From positions 1 to 5,858 of the forward strand of contig CANHPI010000190.1 in assembly GCA_947462425.1 (NCBI GenBank): a stretch of DNA of 5,858 nucleotides, given 5' to 3'. Below the pieces are notes generated by a model that saw only the letters and a program-made list of their open reading frames with translations, was not told the DNA's origin and ran no database searches. How positions within the stretch are numbered: position 1 is the stretch's first letter; the number at the start of each line of letters is the position of its first letter. Shown here in pieces: positions 1 through 5,858 of the stretch. Both the position numbers and the translations under genes were made by a program. This DNA comes from Bacteroidota bacterium. GTDB lineage: Bacteria; Bacteroidota; Bacteroidia; B-17B0; B-17BO.

Positions 1-133
1 GAGAATATCAATTCGTTAAAAAATGAAAATTTTAATTGATTGAATAAAAATATGGCAATGTGTGTTAAAATCATTGACAAATTAAATAATTGTTAAATGT
101 TTCTTAGATAATCATCATTTTTATACACAATTG
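1..133. other. AT-rich upstream region without a supported gene
   Basis: No start-to-stop reading frame of convincing length lies here on either strand. On the + strand, two frames are open from the window edge and close early: one stops at 24-26 after residues EYQFVKK, the other at 37-39 after a run rich in Asn. Either could be the C-terminus of an upstream gene, but the stretch is too short to choose. The rest is very AT-rich intergenic DNA. An imperfect inverted repeat around 74-96 (TTGACAA...TTGTTAA) is the only symmetry seen, and it is too weak to call a terminator. Confidence 0.5.
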
Positions 134-164
134 TTTGTTAGTGTTTTAAAATAGCTTATTTTTG
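134..164 (+). promoter_or_regulatory. Bacteroidota-type housekeeping promoter of the LTD gene
   Basis: TTTG at 134-137 serves as the -33 element and TATTTTTG at 157-164 matches the -7 consensus TAnnTTTG exactly. The spacer between them is 19 bp, the usual distance for the primary sigma factor of this phylum. Transcription would start near 169-172, giving a leader of roughly 95 nt before the ATG at 264. This is the only good match seen upstream of any of the four genes, so it may drive the whole cluster. The call rests on consensus match and position only. Confidence 0.68.
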
Positions 165-189
165 CTTTGCTATAGAAGTGACCAACCTA

Positions 190-220
190 TAAGAGGACAA
201 CTGTTCAGAAGTCCGCCTTA
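190..220 (+). promoter_or_regulatory. Symmetric hairpin in the 5' leader
   Basis: The leader can fold into an interrupted stem. TAAG (190-193) pairs with CTTA (217-220), GGAC (195-198) with GTCC (211-214), and CT (201-202) with AG (207-208) around the loop GTTC. An aa/aa internal loop lies between the two inner helices. The core 195-214 (GGACAACTGTTCAGAAGTCC) is fully symmetric apart from the aa/aa mismatch, so at DNA level it could equally be an operator for a dimeric regulator. It lacks a U-tract, so it is not an intrinsic terminator. It does not match a riboswitch class I recognise. Function is unknown. Confidence 0.4.
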
Positions 221-234
221 AACCACCTTAGCAT

Positions 235-263
235 TTAAAATTAAAAAACTTAAAATTAAAAAC
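235..263 (+). repeat. Tandem AT-rich repeat just before the LTD start codon
   Basis: TTAAAATTAAAAAAC (235-249) is followed directly by TTAAAATTAAAAAC (250-263), two copies of a 14-15 nt unit that end at the ATG. In this phylum translation starts without a Shine-Dalgarno sequence and an unstructured A-rich upstream region favours initiation. The repeat probably acts as, or results from selection for, such a region. Slippage duplication is an alternative origin. Confidence 0.55.
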
Positions 264-1295
264 ATGAAAAAAACTTTACTAAGTTTATCATTAATTGCCT
301 TTGCAGTGGCAGGAAAAGCTCAAGATTGTTCAGATTTAATAATATCAGAGTATGTTGAAGGAACTAACAATAATAAGGCACTGGAGTTTTACAATACATC
401 AGCTTCACCGATAAGCCTAGCAAATTACCGTGTTATTCGTTGGGACAATGGTTCAACAAGTTCAGATCAAAATCCTGAAGGAGTTATGCAATTACCTACG
501 AATATTACACTACAACCTTATCAATCTTATGTAATTGCCTTGAATTTAACAGATCCAAGTGGCACCGGGCAAAATGCACCTATCGATTTGGCTTTGCAAG
601 CAAAGGCAGATACATTGTTATGCCCAGGTTGCGCCACAGGAACAGGTAATAGTCGTGTATTGTGTTTTAATGGCGACGATGCTTTAGAATTACAGAAAAC
701 AACTAATGGTGGAACAAACTGGTCAATGGTTGATATTTTTGCTTGTAAAGGTGAACGTCCTTCAAATTCTCAAGGAACATATAGTCCAACTGCGGGATGG
801 ACTATTTTATTTCCTTATTCTAGTATCCCTTCAACTTATGATTCTCAAACTCAAGGACCATACTTTTTGCAATATTGGAGTCAAGATAAAACTTTGAAAA
901 GAAAATCAAATGTGAAAAATGGTATTAAAACTAATCCAGCTCCTGAAACATTTAATGCATCTGTTCAATGGGATACTTTAAGTGCAAATAGTTTTTCTGG
1001 ATTGGGAGATCATATATGCGATTGTCAACAAGTAGGTGTAAAAGAACTAAATAAATCTTTTGCTTTTGTTATTTATCCAAATCCTGCAAAAAACAATATT
1101 TCATTAAAATCAGAGAACTTAATCCATCAGGTTATAATTTACAATGCTTTTGGTCAGGAAGTTAAAGTATCTAAATTAAATAAAGAATTAACTAATGCAA
1201 TTTTTGATGTTTCTACTTTAACAAAAGGTATTTACACCGTTCGAGTTACTGATAATAAAAATACTACTTCCGTTAGAAAACTTATTATAGAGTAA
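264..1295 (+). CDS. Secreted lamin-tail-domain protein with T9SS C-terminal sorting domain
   Basis: This 343-residue exported protein has three parts. Residues 1-20 are a Sec signal peptide (MKK start, hydrophobic core, cleavage near AGKAQ). Residues about 22-160 are a lamin tail domain, an immunoglobulin-like fold: the hallmarks LIISEYVEG, NKALEFYN and NGDDALEL are all visible. A linker to about 254 keeps the family-typical LKRKSNVKNG and SGLGDH segments. Residues about 267-343 are a type A T9SS sorting domain, with YPNPAKNN, then VIIYNAFGQ and KGIYTVRV, ending KLIIE. It should therefore cross the outer membrane by T9SS and be anchored at the surface or released. No catalytic motif is visible; LTD domains are thought to bind other molecules and in bacteria often occur with nuclease or hydrolase domains. 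The seven cysteines after the signal peptide include CPGC (120-123) and CDC (252-254), which suggests disulfides or a metal site. The start follows an A-rich leader without a Shine-Dalgarno sequence. Exact ligand unknown. Confidence 0.88.
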   Translation: MKKTLLSLSLIAFAVAGKAQDCSDLIISEYVEGTNNNKALEFYNTSASPISLANYRVIRWDNGSTSSDQNPEGVMQLPTNITLQPYQSYVIALNLTDPSGTGQNAPIDLALQAKADTLLCPGCATGTGNSRVLCFNGDDALELQKTTNGGTNWSMVDIFACKGERPSNSQGTYSPTAGWTILFPYSSIPSTYDSQTQGPYFLQYWSQDKTLKRKSNVKNGIKTNPAPETFNASVQWDTLSANSFSGLGDHICDCQQVGVKELNKSFAFVIYPNPAKNNISLKSENLIHQVIIYNAFGQEVKVSKLNKELTNAIFDVSTLTKGIYTVRVTDNKNTTSVRKLIIE

Positions 1296-1358
1296 TTATT
1301 AATCTCCAATGGTGTTTCGTAGGTGATTTCTTAGGCTATTTTTTTTGACAACATTACA
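1296..1358 (+). other. 63-nt spacer between LTD gene and receptor gene
   Basis: The spacer has two overlapping near-copies of one unit, GGTGTTTCGTAGG (1311-1323) and GGTGATTTCTTAGG (1322-1335), and a run of eight T at 1339-1346. AATCTCC (1301-1307) can pair with GGTGATT (1322-1328) apart from one T-T mismatch, but this weak stem ends 10 nt before the T run, so it is a poor intrinsic terminator. TATTTTTTTTG (1337-1347) resembles a -7 element, yet the G is displaced and no -33 TTG is found. Read-through from the upstream gene is the simplest reading, possibly with partial attenuation. Confidence 0.35.
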
Positions 1359-4139
1359 ATGAAATTTAAATTATTTACTGTCTTTATTTTTTTAACCAGT
1401 TTTGTTTTTTCTCAAAAAACAAAACTTCAAGGTATAGTAAAGGATGCTATAACTAATGAGCCAATTGTTGGCGCTATTGTTCAGTATACCGAGGGGAAAG
1501 CCGTTACCACAGATTTAGACGGTATGTATAGTGTTACTTTAGATAGTGGTATTTACACAATTAAAGGATCTTACATCGGTTATAAACTTATTGAAAAGAA
1601 AATTATAGCTAAAGGAAAATCGATACAATTGGATTTTCCTTTAGCTACTAATGAATTGACTGAGATAGAAGTTGTTGCTGATATTGCCATTCAACGCGAA
1701 ACACCAGTGGCTTTTTCAAATATAGATGCTAAGAAAATTCAGGAAGAATTAGGTTCAAAAGATTTGCCACTTATATTAAATAATACTCCAGGTGTATATG
1801 CAACTAGTCAAGGGGGCGGAGATGGAGATGCTCGTATAACAATTCGTGGATTTAGTTCTCAAAACGTATTAGTTTTATTGGATGGTATTCCGATGAATGA
1901 CATGGCGAATGGAAATGTATACTGGAGCAATTGGTTTGGATTGGATAATCTAACTAGAGGAGTTCAGGTGCAGCGAGGTTTAGGTGCTAGTAAATTAGCA
2001 ATTCCTGCTATTGGGGGAAGTATGAATATTTTGACGGCAGGAATTGATTCCAAAGGTTCTATCGTATTAAAAAATGAATATGGTAATAATAATAATTACC
2101 GTTTAGGCTTAAGTTATTCTTCTGGTCGACTAAAAAATGGATGGGCATTTAACTTTGCTGGTTCATATAAACGAAATGATGGTTGGTTTGATAACATGTT
2201 TAGCCGCATGTGGTTTTATTATGGGAAAGTTGAAAAAAAAATTGGTGCACACATGATTTCAATCTCAGCATTGGGTGCACCTCAAACTTCAGCTCAGCGT
2301 GATTTTAGAATTGCTCAGGGTATTGGAGATTTTAATAAAGATTATGCTTATGACCTAGGAATTGATACTACTGGGCAAACTGTTTTGCCGTGGAGATATA
2401 ACCCAAGTTGGAATTTTTTGACACGAACTGCTGAAGGAGAAACAACTCCTAATGTTATTAACACGTCAATTAATAAATTTCATAAACCGGTATTTTCTAT
2501 AAAGGATTTTATATCAGTTAATGAAAAGTTGAATATTTCAATGATTGGATATGCTTCATTTGGAAGAGGTTATGGTACTGAATTAAGAAATGGAACTTCG
2601 CTCATTGAAGCCGCTAACGGAAGACAAGATTTACAAGCTGTCTATGAGCAAAACGTAGATAAAAGAAATTCAGCCAATCCTTTTACTTACGAAAGAGATG
2701 AAAATAATATGAAGGTTGACTCTGGTGTCCTAGGTCAAACTTGGATCAGAAAAAACCATAATGATCATAATTGGTTCGGCGCTTTATTTACTGCTAATTA
2801 TAAAATTAACCCAATTTTTAACCTATCAGCTGGATTTGATGGAAGGTTATACAGAGGATTTCAATATTCGACTGTTGATGAGTTGTTTAGTGCAGATGTT
2901 GTAAAAGGAGGTGTTAGAGGATATGAAAATCCTACAAAACTTCAAAGGAAAGGTGATAAAACATTCAAGGATTTGGAAAGTCAAATACGATGGGCCGGTG
3001 GTTTTATAATGTTAGAAGCTAAAAAAAATAAATGGGCTGGTTTTATAAATATTAGTAGTTCAATCAGTTGGTACAAGCAGTTGAATCATTTTTTAAAAAA
3101 ACAAATTGTAATGACTGATACTATTTTAGAAATAGGATTTGTGCCTGTTAAGTATAATGGAGTTACCTATGATTTGAATTCAGAGGGCATTAGAACCCAT
3201 CAAACAGATTGGAAAAGGCTTGTTGGGTATACTATTAAGGGTGGCGCTAATTACAATTTAAATGATAAAATGAATGTCTTTTTGAATGCCGGTTACCTAA
3301 ATCGTGCACCGTTAATAACATTTGTTTTTAATCAAAGTAATAAGGAATATACTAACGTACAAAATGAAATAATTAAATCTCTTGAGCTAGGATATTCTTA
3401 CAACTCTTCAAATTTTAAAGGAAATATAAACACTTATTATACACATTGGCAAAATAAACCTTACAATACAACAGTAAAAGATCCTGCCGGAAATGATGTG
3501 AATACCAATGTAACAGGAATGACGGCAAGACATATGGGCTTAGAATTTGATTGTGTTTATAAAGTACTTAAAAATTTATCATTGGAAGGAATGGCAAATA
3601 TTGCTGACTGGCAGTGGATATCAAAAGCATATGTTTCGTTGACGGACGATCAAGGAAATGTTTACAAGGAAATTACAGTGGATCCAAGAGGTATAAAGGT
3701 TTCGGATGCTGCTCAAATGACTTATGCAGCTAGCATTAGATACGAGCCTATCAAAAAATTATATATAAAACCTCAGTTTAATTTTTTTGGTAAAAATTAT
3801 GCTAGGGTAGCTCTAACTGAATATGAAGAATCTTATATACCATCACATATTAAACCTAACGGAGTGGTAGTTCCTCAATCATTTGTTCCTAATAAAAATC
3901 CAGGCAGACAACCTTGGCGTATGCCAGATTATTGTATTTTGGATATTAATGCAGGATATTCTTTTAATGTATGGAGAATTAAATTAGATACAAGGGTATC
4001 TATTATGAATGTATTAAATAATTTTTATATCTCAGATGCAGTAAACAATAATTTGGGTTCAAATTTTAATGCTGCCTCCTCTTCTGTATATGTGGGCATG
4101 GGCAGAAGATGGCAATTCTCTTTAGTTGCAACTTTTTAA
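1359..4139 (+). CDS. TonB-dependent outer-membrane receptor with carboxypeptidase-regulatory-like N-terminal domain
   Basis: This 926-residue protein is an active importer of the outer membrane, energised by TonB-ExbB-ExbD. Residues 1-19 are a signal peptide (cleavage near FVFSQ). Residues about 22-97 form a CarboxypepD_reg-like beta-sandwich (LQGIVKDAITNEPIVGAIV, then TDLDGMYSV and IGYK). The short LTEIEVVAD segment (about 99-107) may be the TonB box. The plug domain covers about 113-228, with LPLILNNTPGVYATSQGGG, ARITIRGFSSQNVLVLLDGI, YWSNWFGLDNLTRGVQVQRG and IGGSMNILT. The rest is a 22-strand-type barrel rich in alternating aromatic residues, ending in phenylalanine as expected for BAM insertion. 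The length is ordinary for the class and the frame is intact. It is not a clear SusC: no SusD gene follows and the plug reads like the general or FecA-like Bacteroidota receptors. Substrate cannot be read from sequence. It lies 6 nt upstream of a small lipoprotein gene, so the two are probably co-translated. ATG 1359 is the only start that gives the signal peptide. Confidence 0.93.
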   Translation: MKFKLFTVFIFLTSFVFSQKTKLQGIVKDAITNEPIVGAIVQYTEGKAVTTDLDGMYSVTLDSGIYTIKGSYIGYKLIEKKIIAKGKSIQLDFPLATNELTEIEVVADIAIQRETPVAFSNIDAKKIQEELGSKDLPLILNNTPGVYATSQGGGDGDARITIRGFSSQNVLVLLDGIPMNDMANGNVYWSNWFGLDNLTRGVQVQRGLGASKLAIPAIGGSMNILTAGIDSKGSIVLKNEYGNNNNYRLGLSYSSGRLKNGWAFNFAGSYKRNDGWFDNMFSRMWFYYGKVEKKIGAHMISISALGAPQTSAQRDFRIAQGIGDFNKDYAYDLGIDTTGQTVLPWRYNPSWNFLTRTAEGETTPNVINTSINKFHKPVFSIKDFISVNEKLNISMIGYASFGRGYGTELRNGTSLIEAANGRQDLQAVYEQNVDKRNSANPFTYERDENNMKVDSGVLGQTWIRKNHNDHNWFGALFTANYKINPIFNLSAGFDGRLYRGFQYSTVDELFSADVVKGGVRGYENPTKLQRKGDKTFKDLESQIRWAGGFIMLEAKKNKWAGFINISSSISWYKQLNHFLKKQIVMTDTILEIGFVPVKYNGVTYDLNSEGIRTHQTDWKRLVGYTIKGGANYNLNDKMNVFLNAGYLNRAPLITFVFNQSNKEYTNVQNEIIKSLELGYSYNSSNFKGNINTYYTHWQNKPYNTTVKDPAGNDVNTNVTGMTARHMGLEFDCVYKVLKNLSLEGMANIADWQWISKAYVSLTDDQGNVYKEITVDPRGIKVSDAAQMTYAASIRYEPIKKLYIKPQFNFFGKNYARVALTEYEESYIPSHIKPNGVVVPQSFVPNKNPGRQPWRMPDYCILDINAGYSFNVWRIKLDTRVSIMNVLNNFYISDAVNNNLGSNFNAASSSVYVGMGRRWQFSLVATF

Positions 4140-4145
4140 GAACGG

Positions 4146-4589
4146 ATGAATATGAAAAAAAATATATTATTAATGAGCTTGTTTTTTCTTGTATTGACTT
4201 TTCATAATTGTAAAAAAGAAAATATAATAAATAAAAAAATGGCAGGCATTTGGTACGTTATAGAATATAATAGAGCTGGTGGTTATACTAAATCTGATTT
4301 CTCCCAAGATAAAATGTCAATAGAATTCAAAGAGTATAAAAGGGCTTATACTAGAACTATGAAGGCCGATTTTGTTGTTGATTTTGCAGATCCTAATTTA
4401 TTAGATACAAGAGAAACATTTGATTACCAATTGAAAGGTAATGAAATTGATATCATTAATATGCCTACTAATTCAAAGTATGTGAAGTTTTTTAAAAAAA
4501 GATTTAAAATAGAAGAATACAAAAATGATAAACTAAAATTAGTAAGATTAGACAGTACAGATTTATACATAAAAGCAACCAAACAGTAA
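4146..4589 (+). CDS. Small putative lipoprotein, possibly lipocalin-like
   Basis: This 147-residue protein has a hydrophobic N-terminal segment (about 5-19) followed by Cys22 in the context FHNCKKE. In Bacteroidota the CKKE sequence right after a signal segment is typical of mature lipoproteins, but the residues before Cys (F-H-N) are a poor lipobox, so lipidation is likely rather than certain. The mature part is lysine-rich and predicted mostly beta: MAGIWYVIEY near its start and LKLVRLDSTDLYIKA at its end resemble the first and last strands of small lipocalin-like domains. I recognise no catalytic residue and cannot name a ligand. The gene starts 6 nt after the receptor stop and ends 5 nt before the next start, so it belongs to their operon and may be an envelope accessory of the receptor. 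ATG 4152 (MKKN) is a plausible alternative start that removes only two residues. Neither start has a Shine-Dalgarno sequence; the A-rich context fits the phylum. Confidence 0.72.
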   Translation: MNMKKNILLMSLFFLVLTFHNCKKENIINKKMAGIWYVIEYNRAGGYTKSDFSQDKMSIEFKEYKRAYTRTMKADFVVDFADPNLLDTRETFDYQLKGNEIDIINMPTNSKYVKFFKKRFKIEEYKNDKLKLVRLDSTDLYIKATKQ

Positions 4590-4595
4590 AAAAAA
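4588..4595 (+). promoter_or_regulatory. A8 tract joining the lipoprotein stop and the next start
   Basis: Eight consecutive A at 4588-4595 include the last two bases of the TAA stop (4587-4589) and the first base of the next ATG. The tract supplies the A-rich initiation context used in this phylum, and its position suggests that ribosomes finishing the lipoprotein re-initiate on the downstream gene. Confidence 0.5.
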
Positions 4596-5858
4596 TGAAA
4601 AAAATTTATTTATTAGTATCAGCCTTAGCGCTTTCAATAAGTGCTTTTGCTCAAGCGCCAGTTCCAACCTCATATGATTTTGAAAATGGAGGGACTTATC
4701 CAACTGGCTGGACATTAAATCCTTTGGGTGTAGGTTCACAGTATTATACAACTTCTTTTGCATGTGGTAATTCTGCTTATTCTTTAAAGTTAGATACTGA
4801 CGGAGAAAATTTAGTGGTTGCATTATCCTCACAACCAGGAGTTGTATCCTACAATATACGAGCGAATACTGGTAGTACAACTCCTTGGAATGGAGATATG
4901 CAAATTCAAGAGTCTGTTAACGGAACAACTTGGACTACTTTTAAAACATATTCAGGTACAGGTGGCTTAGATGTAAACGCATGCCAAGCTCAAAGTGCAA
5001 CACCTATAAATCCTAATTCTAGATATATCAGATTTGTTTTGGTAGATAAGATTACAGGAAATGTATGTATTGATGATATCAATATTGCTACGCCTAATGT
5101 TGCTTTAGGTATTAAAGTAAAGCAAGGAACAAATCAAATTTCTAATGGTGGTTATATAATACCTATTAGTTCAGTTGTGTCTTCATCTACAACTTTACCA
5201 TTATTAGTTGAAAACATTGGAGCTAGTACAACATTATCAATTACGTCATCAGTTATTACCGGAGTAAATGCCTCTGAATTTGTGGTAACCTCTCCAACTG
5301 CTTTTTCTGTTAATGCTAGTGCAAATACAACTTTTAATATTGATTTTACGCCAACAGCAGCAGGAACAAGAACAGCAATATTAACATATTCAACTAATGA
5401 CCCTAACAACTCAACATTTGTTGTTAATTTATATGGAGTTGGTAATGGTTTAGCATCTGAGCCGACAGCTCAAGCAACTGCTTTAACTTTTCCAATAAAT
5501 AAAACATTTCGAATTAAAGGCCAATTTAATACTGCTTCACCAGCGGTAGATGCTTTAGGTGGATATTTAATTTTACGTAAAAATAGCGGAGCTGTAACAG
5601 ATGTTCCAATTGATGGAGTTACCTATCAAAAAGGTCAATACATTGGTGCTAGTCAAGTAGTTTTTGCTGGTGCTATTACTAGTCCAACTGGTGTATTTAG
5701 CCCAGCTTTCATTAGAGCTAGTATGACTTATGGTTTTGCTATTTATACTTATAACGGTAGTGGTTCAGTTACTAATTATAACATAACTTCACCGTTAGTT
5801 GGAAGTGTAACAACTCCTTTTTCAATGATGCCTACAACAGAGTATTCTTCTATAAATA
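4595..5858 (+). CDS. Secreted multidomain protein, 3' end outside window (possible extracellular endonuclease I-type protein)
   Basis: From ATG 4595 the frame stays open for 421 codons to the window edge, so the C-terminus is missing. Residues 1-20 are a clear signal peptide (MKKIYLLVSALALSISAFAQ). Residues about 26-164 look like a jelly-roll or choice-of-anchor module (YDFENG, GWTLN, DMQIQESVNGTTWTTFKTYS, YIRFVLVDKITGNVCIDDINI in sequence). Residues about 168-284 are an ASH/choice-of-anchor D-like Ig domain (LPLLVENIGAS, FNIDFTPTAAGTRTAILTYS, DPNNSTFVVNLYG). Residues about 288-407 are an FnIII-like module (EPTAQATALTF, GGYLILRKNSGAVTDVPIDG, YGFAIYTYNGSGSVTNY). Such a series precedes a catalytic domain, often endonuclease I, in many Bacteroidota exoproteins; the last visible residues TTEYSSIN would suit the start of such a domain, but no active-site residue is in view. 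A T9SS sorting domain is expected at the end. It starts 5 nt after the lipoprotein stop, so it is in the receptor operon. Export and modules are well supported; the nuclease role is inferred. Confidence 0.82.
   Translation, partial: MKKIYLLVSALALSISAFAQAPVPTSYDFENGGTYPTGWTLNPLGVGSQYYTTSFACGNSAYSLKLDTDGENLVVALSSQPGVVSYNIRANTGSTTPWNGDMQIQESVNGTTWTTFKTYSGTGGLDVNACQAQSATPINPNSRYIRFVLVDKITGNVCIDDINIATPNVALGIKVKQGTNQISNGGYIIPISSVVSSSTTLPLLVENIGASTTLSITSSVITGVNASEFVVTSPTAFSVNASANTTFNIDFTPTAAGTRTAILTYSTNDPNNSTFVVNLYGVGNGLASEPTAQATALTFPINKTFRIKGQFNTASPAVDALGGYLILRKNSGAVTDVPIDGVTYQKGQYIGASQVVFAGAITSPTGVFSPAFIRASMTYGFAIYTYNGSGSVTNYNITSPLVGSVTTPFSMMPTTEYSSIN

Noticed and set aside
70..100. Inverted repeat around ATTGACAAATTAAATAATTG as a terminator
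   Set aside because: The arms are imperfect and almost purely A/T, and no compact stem with a following T run forms.
706..897. 63-residue frame on the + strand inside the LTD gene
   Set aside because: It lies wholly within a well-supported gene in another frame, has no signal or domain and reads like an AT-rich shadow.
1337..1347. TATTTTTTTTG as a separate promoter for the receptor
   Set aside because: The spacing within the -7 element is wrong (G displaced by three bases) and there is no TTG at the expected -33 position.
1359..4139. Classification of the receptor as a SusC-type polysaccharide transporter
   Set aside because: No SusD gene follows, the plug sequence is of the general receptor type, and no carbohydrate-active enzyme is visible in the window.
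4560..4620. Possible frameshift fusion of lipoprotein and exoprotein at the A8 tract
   Set aside because: The TAA stop begins at 4587, before the A run, so slippage on the run would not avoid it; the downstream frame has its own start and full signal peptide.
4563..4880. 105-residue frame on the - strand
   Set aside because: It is antisense to the signal peptide and first module of the exoprotein gene; the sense frame has a perfect signal peptide and recognisable modules, while the antisense product has low-complexity Leu/Phe/Lys composition.
5152..5409. 85-residue frame on the - strand rich in Val and Ala
   Set aside because: It is antisense to the ASH-like Ig domain; its composition follows from the Thr/Ser/Asn-rich sense strand.

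Overview
The window looks like chromosomal DNA from a low-GC member of the Bacteroidota, probably a Flavobacteriales- or Sphingobacteriales-type organism. Three things support this. A secreted protein ends in a C-terminal domain typical of type IX secretion (T9SS) cargo. There is a TonB-dependent receptor with the N-terminal carboxypeptidase-regulatory-like domain common in this phylum. The leader contains a near-ideal Bacteroidota promoter (TTTG, 19 bp, TAnnTTTG), and no gene has a Shine-Dalgarno sequence. The genus cannot be named from the sequence.

Layout: bases 1-133 are AT-rich and carry no convincing complete gene; the tail of an upstream gene may end within the first 40 bases. A promoter at 134-164 is followed by a leader of about 95 nt containing a symmetric hairpin (190-220) and a tandem AT-rich repeat (235-263). 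Four genes then run on the + strand: (1) 264-1295, a secreted lamin-tail-domain (LTD) protein with a T9SS sorting domain; (2) 1359-4139, a 926-residue TonB-dependent outer-membrane receptor; (3) 4146-4589, a 147-residue putative lipoprotein; (4) 4595 to the window edge, the first 421 residues of a large secreted multidomain protein (jelly-roll-like, choice-of-anchor/ASH-like and FnIII-like modules). Its catalytic or sorting C-terminus lies outside the window. Gaps between genes 2, 3 and 4 are only 6 and 5 nt, so these three are almost certainly one operon. Gene 1 is 63 nt upstream of gene 2 with no clear promoter or terminator between them, so all four may be co-transcribed.

How they may work together (inference): two exported proteins, an active outer-membrane importer and a small envelope lipoprotein form a typical bind/process/import nutrient-scavenging layout, but without the SusD partner of polysaccharide loci. 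LTD domains and the anchor/FnIII architecture of gene 4 are both, in Bacteroidota, often found in or near extracellular nuclease proteins. Uptake of extracellular DNA or nucleotides is therefore a reasonable but unproven hypothesis. The part of gene 4 that would decide it is cut off. No CRISPR array, tRNA, rRNA, insertion sequence or phage gene was seen.
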